This document shows positions 26,698-35,997 of a DNA stretch of 64,000 nt, one piece after another (positions within the stretch are counted from its first letter, which is position 1; every line of letters starts with the position of its first letter). The notes beneath the pieces are model-generated. The model saw only the letters and a list, made by a program, of their open reading frames with translations, did not search any database and was not told the origin of the DNA. Source of the stretch: an uncultured Flavobacteriaceae bacterium (lineage in GTDB: Bacteria > Bacteroidota > Bacteroidia > Flavobacteriales > Flavobacteriaceae); NCBI GenBank assembly GCA_938011315.1, contig CALLUG010000002.1, positions 1 through 64,000 of the forward strand. Reading direction: 5' to 3'. The position numbers were made by a program, and so were the translations under genes.

Positions 26698-27330
26698 CTA
26701 TTTTTTTCCAAATAAGCCACCTATAATGCCGCCAAGACCTCCTTTTTTCTTTCCCATTACCATTCCGGCAACATCATCTATAACACTTCCATCACCATCG
26801 GCATCGAGTATTGACGATAAAAATCCTTGACTTTGTGATGCTGAACTACCACTACCAATAAGACCGCCCAATAATCCAGATAAACCATTGGTGTCACTTA
26901 CATTTTGCTCGGTAGATTGTTTTCCTAAAACGCCCATTAAGAGTGGAGCTGCCATTTTTAGGATACTTCCTACAGAGCTGGCATCGATACCAGATTTTTG
27001 ACTTAGTGCATTTTGTACACTTTCTTGCTTGTCTCCTAAAATATTGCTTAGGATTCCTGCACCTTCATTGGTTACACTTTCGTCCACACCACCATCAAAA
27101 AAACCACTTAAATTGTCTAGAATACCACCATCATTTCCTCCTAAGGAACTTAGTAATCCTGCAGCACCTTGTGGAGTTTCTGCCTTACGTTGTATCGCTT
27201 GAGTTAACACAGGTAAAGCCATACTCAACAAGTTTTGTGTTTTTTCTGTAGTTTGTCCTGTTTGGGAAGAGACACCGCTAATAATGGTTTTTCCCATATC
27301 ACTATTTAATAAATCTAATAATCCTGCCAT
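26698..27330 (-). CDS. DUF937 domain-containing protein
   Basis: The protein has 210 residues. It opens with LLDLLNSDMGKTIISGVSSQTGQ and repeats short Gly/Leu/Ser segments (AAPLLMGVLGKQ and GLSGLLGGLI), as in DUF937 (YidB-like) proteins. It ends in a glycine-rich GGLGGIIGGLFGKK tail. A DxDGDGS loop near residue 180 resembles a calcium-binding turn. No signal peptide. Function is unknown. It is downstream of serA in the same direction with a 95-base gap. Confidence 0.85.
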   Translation of the reverse strand: MAGLLDLLNSDMGKTIISGVSSQTGQTTEKTQNLLSMALPVLTQAIQRKAETPQGAAGLLSSLGGNDGGILDNLSGFFDGGVDESVTNEGAGILSNILGDKQESVQNALSQKSGIDASSVGSILKMAAPLLMGVLGKQSTEQNVSDTNGLSGLLGGLIGSGSSASQSQGFLSSILDADGDGSVIDDVAGMVMGKKKGGLGGIIGGLFGKK

Positions 27331-27425
27331 AAAATATTGTATTTGTTTTTAAAAATTCTGTATTCGAAGTTACAAAAAAAGGTTTAAATCTAATTTTAAA
27401 GTCTTCCTTTTGTGCATTCACACTT

Positions 27426-28379
27426 TTAACGGTTAAAAATATCGATAATTTGTGTTGCTAGTTCTAGTCCTATACGGTTTTGTGCTTCGTTTGTTGCAGC
27501 TCCTATATGTGGTGATAGGGATAGACTAGGGTTCATTAACAATTGCATTTCTGGTTTTGGTTCGTTTTCAAAAACATCTAAGGCAGCTCTTGCAACTTTT
27601 CCGTTGTTTATTGCATTATGTAAAGCAAGTTCATCCAATACACCACCTCGTGCAGCGTTGATAATAATAACTCCATCTTTCATTAGTTCTATTTCTGGCG
27701 CTCCAATACTATAGTCTTTTTGAGCAGGAACGTGTAAGCTTATAAAATCGGCTTTCTTTAAAACACTTTCTTTAGACTGGGTTTCAATGTTGAATTCTAC
27801 AGATTGCCCATCAAAAAAATTGAGCACTAAATTTACACTACGTTTAGAGCGATTGTAAGCAATAACGTTCATTCCTGCACCTAATGCAATTTTTGCAGTA
27901 GCTTGGCCAATGCGCCCAAAGCCTATGATTCCTAGAGTTTTTCCTTTAAGCTCTATGCCTTTTGCATAGGCTTTTTTTAAGCCTTTAAAGTTTGTATCTC
28001 CTTCGAGAGGCATGTCTCTATTGGCGTTATGCAAAAATCGTGATAATCCATATAGATGAGCAAAAACCAGTTCGGCAACAGAGTGCGAAGACGCTGCAGG
28101 GGTATTAATAACTTCAATACCCTTTTCTTTAGCATAATCTACATCAATATTATCCATACCAACACCACCTCTACCTATAATTTTTAGAGATGGGCAAGCG
28201 TCTATAACATCTTTATATACCTTAGTAGCACTACGCACTAACACTACTGTAATTGCGTTTGTATTGATATAATGAGCTAACTGCGCCTGTGCTACAGTTG
28301 TTGTTTCTACCTTAAACCCAGCGTTTGTTAGTGCATTAATTCCGCTTTGTGATATGCCATCGTTTGCTAATATATTCAT
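27426..28379 (-). CDS. serA: D-2-hydroxyacid dehydrogenase, probably 3-phosphoglycerate dehydrogenase
   Basis: This NAD-dependent enzyme probably oxidises 3-phosphoglycerate in the first step of serine synthesis. The protein has 317 residues, so it is the short form without the C-terminal ACT domain. Features: GRGGVGMDNIDVDYAKE, NTPAASSHSVAELV, the nucleotide loop GFGRIGQATAKIAL, the catalytic Arg in INAARGGVLDE, and the His in SPHIGAATNEAQ. It lies 28 bases after serC, which makes the next pathway enzyme. The lack of an ACT domain suggests no serine feedback by the classical route. Confidence 0.9.
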   Translation of the reverse strand: MNILANDGISQSGINALTNAGFKVETTTVAQAQLAHYINTNAITVVLVRSATKVYKDVIDACPSLKIIGRGGVGMDNIDVDYAKEKGIEVINTPAASSHSVAELVFAHLYGLSRFLHNANRDMPLEGDTNFKGLKKAYAKGIELKGKTLGIIGFGRIGQATAKIALGAGMNVIAYNRSKRSVNLVLNFFDGQSVEFNIETQSKESVLKKADFISLHVPAQKDYSIGAPEIELMKDGVIIINAARGGVLDELALHNAINNGKVARAALDVFENEPKPEMQLLMNPSLSLSPHIGAATNEAQNRIGLELATQIIDIFNR

Positions 28380-28407
28380 TACACCTTTCTTTATACAATA
28401 GTATTAA

Positions 28408-29472
28408 TTAATTTTTACTTTCCAACTCACTCATTACCTCTACGAGGGCTTTTACGCTGTCTATAGATAGGGCATTATACATAGAAGCTCTATATCCTCC
28501 TACGCTTCTATGTCCATTAAGCCCGTAAATTCCAGCGTCTTTTAGCATTGTATCAAAGGTTTCTTTTAAGTGGTCATCTACAAGAGAAAAGGTTACGTTC
28601 ATTGCTGATCGATCTGCCTTAGCAGAAAATCCTTTGAATAGTGGATTTAGATCAATTTCGGAATACATTAAAATCTCTTTTTTCTTATTTAACTCTTCCA
28701 TGGCTTTAATTCCTCCAAGGTTTTTTATCCACTCTAGGGTTAACATTGCTGTATATACGGCAAAAACAGGTGGTGTATTAAACATACTACTTTTGCTACT
28801 ATGAAGTTTGTAATCCATCATAGATGGTATTTTTCTAGAAACCTTACCTAAAATAGATTCTTTCACAACAACAAGAGTAGTGCCTGCTGGCCCCATGTTT
28901 TTTTGGGCACCAGCATATATCAAATCGAATTTTGAAAAGTCTAATTGTCTCGAAAAAATATCGCTACTCATATCGCAAATCATTGGCACTGGACTATTGG
29001 GGAATTTTTTTATTTGTGTTCCATAGATGGTATTGTTTGATGTACAATGAAAATAATCATAATCTGATGCAATTTTATAGCCTTTAGGAATGTGATTGTA
29101 GTTGCTGGTTTTCGATGAGGCTACTTCGTGTATATCACCAAAAAGTTGGGCTTCTTTTATAGCCTTATCACTCCAAGTTCCTGTATTTAAATATCCTGCT
29201 TTTTTTTCTAATAAGTTTAGGGCAACCATTAAAAATTGTGAACTTGCACCGCCTTGTAAAAATAAAACTTTATAGCCCTTACCGTCCAAGTTTAGTAATT
29301 CTAAAACTAAAGAGCGTGCTTTTTCCATAACATCGACAAAATCTTTGCTACGATGAGAAATTTCAATTAGTGATAGTCCACTATTATTAAAATCTAATAT
29401 GGCTTCTGAAGATTTGAGTAATACTTCTCTTGGAAGAATTGACGGTCCAGCACTAAAGTTATGCTTTTTCAT
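28408..29472 (-). CDS. serC: Phosphoserine aminotransferase
   Basis: SerC makes phosphoserine from 3-phosphohydroxypyruvate with PLP; it can also serve pyridoxine synthesis. The protein has 354 residues. Key sites: the N-terminal NFSAGPSILP, EISHRSKDF, QGGASSQF, CDMSSDIFSR, the PLP-lysine in YAGAQKNMGPAGT and the C-terminal GHRSVGGYRASMYNA. It is the upstream gene of a serC-serA unit. The acyl-CoA reductase gene lies 117 bases further upstream in the same direction. Confidence 0.95.
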   Translation of the reverse strand: MKKHNFSAGPSILPREVLLKSSEAILDFNNSGLSLIEISHRSKDFVDVMEKARSLVLELLNLDGKGYKVLFLQGGASSQFLMVALNLLEKKAGYLNTGTWSDKAIKEAQLFGDIHEVASSKTSNYNHIPKGYKIASDYDYFHCTSNNTIYGTQIKKFPNSPVPMICDMSSDIFSRQLDFSKFDLIYAGAQKNMGPAGTTLVVVKESILGKVSRKIPSMMDYKLHSSKSSMFNTPPVFAVYTAMLTLEWIKNLGGIKAMEELNKKKEILMYSEIDLNPLFKGFSAKADRSAMNVTFSLVDDHLKETFDTMLKDAGIYGLNGHRSVGGYRASMYNALSIDSVKALVEVMSELESKN

Positions 29473-29589
29473 TAAATTTTTGTTTTAAATTATTTAAAAA
29501 TATTTTTATTAAAATAAAATTTGTTTGAGTTATTACAAAGGTGGTTAAATATACGTTTAGTTTAATGGCGCAGATGCAATAATTATGAA

Positions 29590-30651
29590 CTATATTTTTA
29601 ACAAAAACGACAATGTGTCAACACCGTCTGCATAATCGTGCAATTGTGGGTTCTGACTTGTACCAAATGCAATGTTATGTCCTAAAACACCGTTTGCTAT
29701 GACGCACTGTATTTGCTCTGTGTCAGCTTCTAGCCTTGCTTTAAGCACATCTATATTGTCGTAATATTCATAAAATAATGTTGCAATTGGTGAGGCGTAA
29801 CTTTTATCTTCTTTTATCATTAAAAAACCATTTTCTAAAATATCAAATTCGCTCATTAAGTATATGGCTTTATTGTAATCATAATTGTTAGCGTATTTAA
29901 TACGATTAATGATTGGATGCCATTTGTAAACGGCTTCAAAAAAAGCATCAAAATTATAGCCTTTAGGAACAAATAGCTTAGAAACATTCCTACAGCCTAA
30001 ACCGTAATATCTAAATATGTCTTCCGACAAATGCTCTAAGTCTGTCTTGGCTTCGTTTCCTGTTAGTACAGCAACAGCGTTTCTATTTTTTCTAACAATG
30101 GCAGGCTTGTCTTTAAAATAGTATTCAAAATAACGTGCTGTATTATCGCTTCCAGTCGCTATTACAGCATCAAAATGCTGAAGCTTACCCTCAGTAAATG
30201 TAATAGCGCTCCCTAATTTTGGTTCTATATAGGCTAAGTAGCTTACTAAGTAAGGTAATATGTGCGTATCGTTAGACGACTGTTTTATTAGTACTGAGTG
30301 TCCTGAAATTAATACCGACAAAAAATCATGAAACCCAACTAAAGGAATATTACCCGCCATAATAATTGCTACCGTTTTAGGCTTAGAAGTAGTATTAAAA
30401 GTATATTGACTAGCCCAATTAGTAATATTATCGTGAGTTAATAACTTAGACCAACTACTTATTGCAAAACAAAGATTGTCTTTTGTAAACCAGCCATTAT
30501 GCTGTTCTGCTAATTGTAATTGCTGTTTAAAACCATCAAAGAATAAGTCATTAGCTGTAATATCATCTCTTTTTACAGCTTGTGTATTTGTAAACTGACT
30601 TAAAAAATTACCTAATGCTACAAAAGCAGTAATTGTTTGTTGTAATTTCAT
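29590..30651 (-). CDS. Acyl-CoA reductase (LuxC-like family)
   Basis: The protein has 353 residues of the LuxC aldehyde-dehydrogenase-like family, which reduces acyl-CoA or acyl-ACP to aldehydes with NADPH. Visible features are AGNIPLVGFHDFLSVLISG (cofactor and acyl region), FTEGKLQHFDAVIATGSDN, RKNRNAVAVLTG and the active-site cysteine in YYGLGCRNVSKLFVP. No luciferase or LuxD/E genes are present, so bioluminescence is excluded. It is divergent from a ferredoxin gene and upstream of serC. Substrate unknown. Confidence 0.85.
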   Translation of the reverse strand: MKLQQTITAFVALGNFLSQFTNTQAVKRDDITANDLFFDGFKQQLQLAEQHNGWFTKDNLCFAISSWSKLLTHDNITNWASQYTFNTTSKPKTVAIIMAGNIPLVGFHDFLSVLISGHSVLIKQSSNDTHILPYLVSYLAYIEPKLGSAITFTEGKLQHFDAVIATGSDNTARYFEYYFKDKPAIVRKNRNAVAVLTGNEAKTDLEHLSEDIFRYYGLGCRNVSKLFVPKGYNFDAFFEAVYKWHPIINRIKYANNYDYNKAIYLMSEFDILENGFLMIKEDKSYASPIATLFYEYYDNIDVLKARLEADTEQIQCVIANGVLGHNIAFGTSQNPQLHDYADGVDTLSFLLKI

Positions 30652-30728
30652 AGTTGCTCTTGCTTATGAATTGTTTTGGCTTTATTTTTGCAGCTCCAAA
30701 TTTACACAAACTAAAGATAAAAATTGTT

Positions 30729-31082
30729 ATGGCTATTATAATAACTGATGAGTGTATAAATTGTGGTGCTTGTGAGCCAGAATGTCCCAATACTGCAATT
30801 TATGAAGGTGCTGACGATTGGAGGTATAAAGACGGTACAAGCTTAACTGGTGGCATTGTTTTGCCTAATGGTAAAAGTGTAGATGCAAACGAAGCTCAAG
30901 AGCCTATAAGTGATGAACTTTATTATATTGTACCAGATAAATGCACGGAATGTAAGGGATTTCACGATGAACCACAATGTGCTGCAGTATGCCCTGTAGA
31001 TTGTTGTGTACCAGACGATAAATATGTTGAAAGTGAAGACACTTTATTGGCAAAGCAACGTTTTATGCATCCTGACGATTAG
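30729..31082 (+). CDS. Two-cluster 4Fe-4S ferredoxin (Alvin/YfhL type)
   Basis: The protein has 117 residues from the ATG at 30729; the longer frame from 30654 has no sensible start context. The first cluster motif is [12 protein letters not shown], and the second is [18 protein letters not shown], with the eight-residue spacing between the second and third cysteine typical of Alvin-type 2[4Fe-4S] ferredoxins. An insertion of about 40 residues separates the clusters, and an extra CC follows the second. It is a soluble electron carrier. It is divergent from the acyl-CoA reductase with a 77-base gap, which suggests shared control. Confidence 0.92.
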   Translation: MAIIITDECINCGACEPECPNTAIYEGADDWRYKDGTSLTGGIVLPNGKSVDANEAQEPISDELYYIVPDKCTECKGFHDEPQCAAVCPVDCCVPDDKYVESEDTLLAKQRFMHPDD

Positions 31083-31162
31083 TCTATTATTTAAAAACAT
31101 ACAGATAGTCAAATAGCTTAATTTAACATATATACTATAAGTTTATTACAATAGGGTCTTTA

Positions 31163-32653
31163 TTAATTATTGTTTGCAGCCCTAAAACGTTTCATTTCTT
31201 CTAAGGGTTCTAAAGTTATTTCATTTTTCCATATACTTCCATCGTAACGGTCTAGTACTTGATAAGGTGTTTTTTTTGCTTGTAAAAATCCTGAATAAGT
31301 AACATTATTAATTTCTTTTGTACTTAAACACAAAAGCTCTTCTTTGTTTCTAGTATTCATTTCTATTTTAAAGCTAAATTTCACCTTGCTTTTATTTCCG
31401 CCTTGCTCAATGAGTTTTAAAGGTCTGCTTACATAGGCGTAAACGCCAACATCTTCTTTTATATATTGCGGTAGGTATTTTTGTGTATCTTCATCTTTTT
31501 GATAAATAACAGTACCTGTTCGTATATTTTCAGAAAACTTTAATCCTAATAAAAATTTCAAATTCATACTACTCCCCTTTTTCCCTTTAGAGTATTGATA
31601 ATCGGTTTTGATTACGGCATGGGTTTCTTCAGAAATGTACAGTTTGCCAGTAAATTTGGATTTTGCTTTTTTAGGGAAATAATTAATAACATAAACAAAA
31701 TCTCCATTATGGTAAGTCACATCCTCAAGTGTATGCTTATATAGTTTAGGGTTTAGAATGTTAGTTAAAAAAGAATTATCATAAATTTTGGCATATTTTA
31801 ATAAGCCGTTTGCTCTTCGGGTATAGTAGTTAGTTATAAATTCATTTTTTCTATTTTCTTCTTCTTCAATAATTTTTTTAAAATTTAGAGAGTCTTCTAA
31901 TTTTAAAAGTCCAGATTTAATTTTATAATATTTGTTTTGGTCTAGGTACTTGAGCATGATTTTTTGTGCTTTACTTTGCAGGGTTTCAGCAGAAAAACCA
32001 TTTCCTTTATCAAACAATTCTGTTGCTTTTATGACTTTTATTTTAGCTTTATTGGAGTCGTTTAACACAATATTTCCTAAGAAATCGGTAAACTGAGCGG
32101 CATTACTATTTTTTACAGAATAACTCAGCGAATCTAATGTTTTGTTAACGCTAGCAAGGTCTCGTTTTTTAAAAGAAGACGCTTTATCTATATCTACATC
32201 TAGTTTTTTAAAGGCTGAGTAGTTACTAGATCGATAAAATACTTTATGACTTGAAAACCCTGAAATATAATTGTGCTTCAGCCGTGAGTGTACCCGAGCA
32301 ATTATGGAGTCTACGCTAGGCTTTGTGTCACTTATATAAACTTCATCTAAAGCGTTTACTGACTCGGATAGAGCAATAATATAATTGTTTTTTTTAATGT
32401 CATCAATACTAATATCAATAGATTGGTAACCTAGACAAGAAATTGATAAGCTTGTTACAGTTTTGTTTTTGAAGTCTAAAGTAAAAAAGCCTTCTTCGTT
32501 CGAGATAGTCCCAGAAATAGTATCTATTTGTATTGCAGCATAGGGAATAGGATCTTGAGTTAAAGAGTCAATAATTTGTGCCTTAAATTCTTGCGAAAAT
32601 AGAACAGAAGTGTTAAGCAGAAGTGCAAAAGTTACTAATAGATATTTGTTCAT
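31163..32653 (-). CDS. Exported protein with CarboxypepD_reg-like domain
   Basis: The protein has 496 residues with a signal peptide (MNKYLLVTFALLLNTSVLFSQ). Residues about 24-110 form a CarboxypepD_reg-like beta-sandwich (AQIIDSLTQDPIPYAAIQID, EGFFTLDF). The long remainder contains beta-rich stretches and a late segment, GKLYISEETHAVIKTDYQY, seen in DUF5686-like and related flavobacterial outer-envelope proteins. There is no TonB plug. Role unknown. A -7 box TAAGTTTG lies at 32715-32722 on the minus strand, without a well-spaced TTG. Confidence 0.75.
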   Translation of the reverse strand: MNKYLLVTFALLLNTSVLFSQEFKAQIIDSLTQDPIPYAAIQIDTISGTISNEEGFFTLDFKNKTVTSLSISCLGYQSIDISIDDIKKNNYIIALSESVNALDEVYISDTKPSVDSIIARVHSRLKHNYISGFSSHKVFYRSSNYSAFKKLDVDIDKASSFKKRDLASVNKTLDSLSYSVKNSNAAQFTDFLGNIVLNDSNKAKIKVIKATELFDKGNGFSAETLQSKAQKIMLKYLDQNKYYKIKSGLLKLEDSLNFKKIIEEEENRKNEFITNYYTRRANGLLKYAKIYDNSFLTNILNPKLYKHTLEDVTYHNGDFVYVINYFPKKAKSKFTGKLYISEETHAVIKTDYQYSKGKKGSSMNLKFLLGLKFSENIRTGTVIYQKDEDTQKYLPQYIKEDVGVYAYVSRPLKLIEQGGNKSKVKFSFKIEMNTRNKEELLCLSTKEINNVTYSGFLQAKKTPYQVLDRYDGSIWKNEITLEPLEEMKRFRAANNN

Positions 32654-32974
32654 TATTTTGATTGTTCATTGATTTAATTGACGAATGTGCTGGCTATTTA
32701 TTACACAATATTTACAAACTTAATGCCTCTGCGCTACAAAAAAGAGATTTTAACTAATATTTTAGAAGTTTTAATTGGCAGACTGATTTAAGTTTTTTTT
32801 AATTTCCTAAAAAAGGTATCTTAAATATTATTGCAAGTTTATATAAGCCGTATTGTAGTCAATCGTTTAGGCAACTCCCTATTTTTATAACTGTTATGTT
32901 ATTGCCTCTTTTGGGATGTTTTTATCTATTATGGTAAAAAAAAACAGAAACAGAGTCTTAATAAATTCAAACTA
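32654..32974. other. Intergenic stretch, no gene seen
   Basis: A 321-base AT-rich gap between the start of the carboxypeptidase-domain gene and the end of the ferritin gene. It probably carries the promoter of the former (TAAGTTTG at 32715-32722, minus strand). I see no RNA gene, repeat or reading frame of note. Confidence 0.6.
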
Positions 32975-33481
32975 TTATTCTGGATTATGACCTGTAGTTG
33001 CTATGGTATTAATATCTCTATCAAACAAGTAGTGTCCAGACTTGTCGTTTCCTATAATGGTTAGCTTATCCAGTAATGTTCTAGCAACAGCTTCTTCCTC
33101 TAATTGCTCTGTGACGTACCATTGCATAAAATTGTGTACATTATAAGCTTTAAGTTCTAGGCATTTATGGATAATATGATTAATTTGTTTGGTTACAAAC
33201 ATTTCGCTTTTTAAAAACAAATCAAACAACTCATTTAAAGACCTGTACTCTGAGCTTGGTTGTTTTATTTTAGGAATAACAACTTTGCCACTGCGCTGAT
33301 TTATAAATTTTATAAGCTTGGTCATGTGCAAACGTTCTTCTTCCGATTGTAAATAAAAAAATTCTGCAACGCCATTATATCCATTAGCATCTGCCCAAGA
33401 TGCCATAGCCAAATATTGGATGGACGCATCTGCTTCATATTTTACTTGGTCGTTTAGTAAGGCTTGGATGTCTTGTTGCAT
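32975..33481 (-). CDS. ftnA: Ferritin
   Basis: This is a 168-residue non-haem ferritin forming a 24-subunit iron store. The ferroxidase ligands line up with the bacterial FtnA pattern: Glu16, Glu49, His52 (EEERLHMTK), Glu93, and Gln126/Glu129 in YVTEQLEEE. No haem-binding methionine typical of bacterioferritin is evident. A -7 element TATATTTG lies at 33498-33505 on the minus strand. The gene follows the TonB-dependent receptor by 44 bases in the same direction, so it could be read with the iron-uptake block or from its own promoter. Confidence 0.94.
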   Translation of the reverse strand: MQQDIQALLNDQVKYEADASIQYLAMASWADANGYNGVAEFFYLQSEEERLHMTKLIKFINQRSGKVVIPKIKQPSSEYRSLNELFDLFLKSEMFVTKQINHIIHKCLELKAYNVHNFMQWYVTEQLEEEAVARTLLDKLTIIGNDKSGHYLFDRDINTIATTGHNPE

Positions 33482-33525
33482 AATAATAGCTTTAAAACAA
33501 ATATATTAAACTTTTGTGAATTTTG

Positions 33526-35997
33526 CTATAATTTAAATTGTAAAGTGGTGTAAAACGTTCTCGTTTCTGAAGGGATAATTCCGGGGCCTGGATAACCTGT
33601 AGCACGTCTTACAAAATAAGTTTCATCTAGTAGATTATTAATTCCTGCTTCTAGTTTCCATTTTTTGTAAGTATAAGAAAACGATAAGTCCAAAATGTTA
33701 TAGGCAGGAATTGCGCCTTCTATTCCTCTATCGTCGTTTAGTAAATCTGCCTCTGCATTTGTAGCATCCGTAAATTGCTCTGACAAAAAAGTATATTGTA
33801 GGCTCCCTGTAATGTTTTTGTATCCAAAATTAAGTCCTGTTTTTAGGTTAACTTCTGGTATAAACTCTACGTCATTACCTTCAACATTATTTTCTTGAGA
33901 ACTTATATATTCTGATTGGGTAAGGGCTAAATTAAAAAAGGCATTTAGTCGTATGTCTGTTGCACTAGAAAAAAATGTGTTGCTTATACTCCAATCTGTG
34001 AAACTTTCTAAGCCATAAATAAAAGCGGTTCCAATATTACCTCTAAAACGAACTGTATTGCCAGTAGGAACTAACTCTCCGTCTGTATTAGGGCGTTCTT
34101 CTTCTCTTAAAATTTCACCTAACCTATCGTCGTATAAAAGTCCGAAGACACTAGCATCGTAAGATAAAATGTTTTTAAACCTACCTCTTGCACCTATATC
34201 TGCAGAAAAACCACTTTCATCACTAATATTGGGATCAACTTGAAATGATGGGTTAACAGCCTGAATATCATTAAAGGTTACTGAACGAAAATTTTCTGAA
34301 AAATTAGCATAGAATTCCACACTATTATTTAGTTTATAGGTTGAGCCTAGACCAAAGAGTACAAAGTTTCTGTTGAATACGCGGTCGTCTCTAAACGACT
34401 CATTTCTTATGGTATTTCCTGCAAGATCTTCATCAATTACTCTAAAGCTTCCTTCACTTTCGGTACGAATATGCTCAAACCGAAATCCTGGAACTAAAGT
34501 TAATTTGTCTGTTAGTTTTAATATATTTTCTCCAAAAACGGCAATATTTAAATTAGGAAAATCGAAATCTACTTGACGACGAAAATTAGGAAATTCATCG
34601 TTAACAAACCTAAAGTCGGGCGCATTCCCTGCTGGTCCTGCACCTTGGCGTTGCTCATTTGCCGATTGATAAAATTTAGTCCCAATTAAAAAAGTAGCTT
34701 CTTTGTCTTTAATTTTATATCGTGTAAGTAATCTAGCCTCGGCACCCCAATTTAAAAAATTATCGACCAGTAATTCTCTTGGCAAGTCGGGGTCATCCTC
34801 TATAGTAACTCTGTTTTCTCTAAATCCCAAAGCACTACGTGCTGCGTCTAGTGTGAATAAGCTTAAACTAAAATCTGTTTTTGTTGAAATTTTATGATCT
34901 AATCGCAACGAGAATAATTGCCAATCTACATCAAAAAAATTACGCTCTCGGTTACTAAATGTTGGATTTTCTAAAAATTGTGCGTCTGTAAGTCCACCCG
35001 CTTGTTGTGCCAAGTAATTTTGAAGAGTCGCTTCAAAAGTTAACTTTGTTTTTTCGTTAAACTGGTATGCAAAACTCCCAAAATAATTACGAGAACTAAA
35101 ATCGGAATTAGGTCTAAAACTACTCCCTTCTTTATAATTAAAATAAGTGTAGTAGCTAAACTTACCTATGGTACCACTTAAGCTATTAAAAGTCGTTACT
35201 AACCCAAAAGAACCAACCGTTTGTCGAGACACCCATTCTATAGGTTTGTTTGGGTTTGGAGCCTTAAACACAAAGTTAAGTAGCCCCCCAAATTGCGTTC
35301 CGTATTGTAATGATGCTGCGCCTCTTACAACTTGTATTTCGGCTAGTGCTTCTGCTGGTGGGGTATAGTAACTCTCTGGGTATCCTAATACATCGGCACT
35401 AATATCGTATCCATTTTGTCTAGTGTTAAAATTTGTTGTTCTATTGGGATCTAACCCTCTACCTCCAATATTGAGTTGCAATCCTGCATCTGCATTGTCG
35501 TAAATATTAAGCCCTACGACTTGGCTATAAATTTGCCGTGCATTGTTTGCTCCTAAATTACCTGTAATTTGATCTAAAAGTACTACTTCACTTTTTTTTC
35601 CTGCATAAATTGCCGTTCCTTCGACTTCTCGCAATTGCTTTAAGGCAAATAGTCGCTCTCGCTGTTGTATTAATACAACCTCTGTCAGTTCTTCTCCTAA
35701 AGGCTCTAGAGTAATATTCAATATTTTGTTGGCGTCAATTTGCACACTCAATTCTTTAATTTTATACTCATAAGAAAAAATAATAATTTTGTATGTTCCT
35801 GCCTTTAGGTTATCAAAACTATAAACACCGTTTTGCCCTGTAGTATTACTTATTTTGTTGTTTTCTAAATATACTTCTGCATTAAATAAAGGCAGACCTT
35901 CTGGGTTCAATATTTTTCCTGATAAATTATATTGTGCCCACGCAGTAGTGGTGATAAAAAATAATATACTAAATAAGTTAAATGCCTTTAATTTCAT
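33526..35997 (-). CDS. TonB-dependent receptor, FecA-like (iron chelate uptake)
   Basis: The protein has 823 residues: signal peptide, CarboxypepD_reg-like module (about 24-100), plug (about 115-250) and barrel ending TFYTTLQFKL. Plug motifs: ARQIYSQVVGLNIYDN, QLNIGGRGLDPNRT, ISADVLGYPESYYTPP and VVRGAASLQYGTQFGG. These match receptors of the Fe(3+)-dicitrate group. The gene overlaps the upstream HTTM gene by 20 bases, so the two are translationally linked. Imelysin and DUF4856 genes upstream and ferritin downstream support an iron role. The chelate itself cannot be told. Confidence 0.88.
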   Translation of the reverse strand: MKLKAFNLFSILFFITTTAWAQYNLSGKILNPEGLPLFNAEVYLENNKISNTTGQNGVYSFDNLKAGTYKIIIFSYEYKIKELSVQIDANKILNITLEPLGEELTEVVLIQQRERLFALKQLREVEGTAIYAGKKSEVVLLDQITGNLGANNARQIYSQVVGLNIYDNADAGLQLNIGGRGLDPNRTTNFNTRQNGYDISADVLGYPESYYTPPAEALAEIQVVRGAASLQYGTQFGGLLNFVFKAPNPNKPIEWVSRQTVGSFGLVTTFNSLSGTIGKFSYYTYFNYKEGSSFRPNSDFSSRNYFGSFAYQFNEKTKLTFEATLQNYLAQQAGGLTDAQFLENPTFSNRERNFFDVDWQLFSLRLDHKISTKTDFSLSLFTLDAARSALGFRENRVTIEDDPDLPRELLVDNFLNWGAEARLLTRYKIKDKEATFLIGTKFYQSANEQRQGAGPAGNAPDFRFVNDEFPNFRRQVDFDFPNLNIAVFGENILKLTDKLTLVPGFRFEHIRTESEGSFRVIDEDLAGNTIRNESFRDDRVFNRNFVLFGLGSTYKLNNSVEFYANFSENFRSVTFNDIQAVNPSFQVDPNISDESGFSADIGARGRFKNILSYDASVFGLLYDDRLGEILREEERPNTDGELVPTGNTVRFRGNIGTAFIYGLESFTDWSISNTFFSSATDIRLNAFFNLALTQSEYISSQENNVEGNDVEFIPEVNLKTGLNFGYKNITGSLQYTFLSEQFTDATNAEADLLNDDRGIEGAIPAYNILDLSFSYTYKKWKLEAGINNLLDETYFVRRATGYPGPGIIPSETRTFYTTLQFKL

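Noticed and set aside
29590-30651. Possible bioluminescence (lux) genes because of the LuxC-like protein
   Set aside because: No luciferase or LuxD/LuxE-like genes nearby; the LuxC family is broader than light production.
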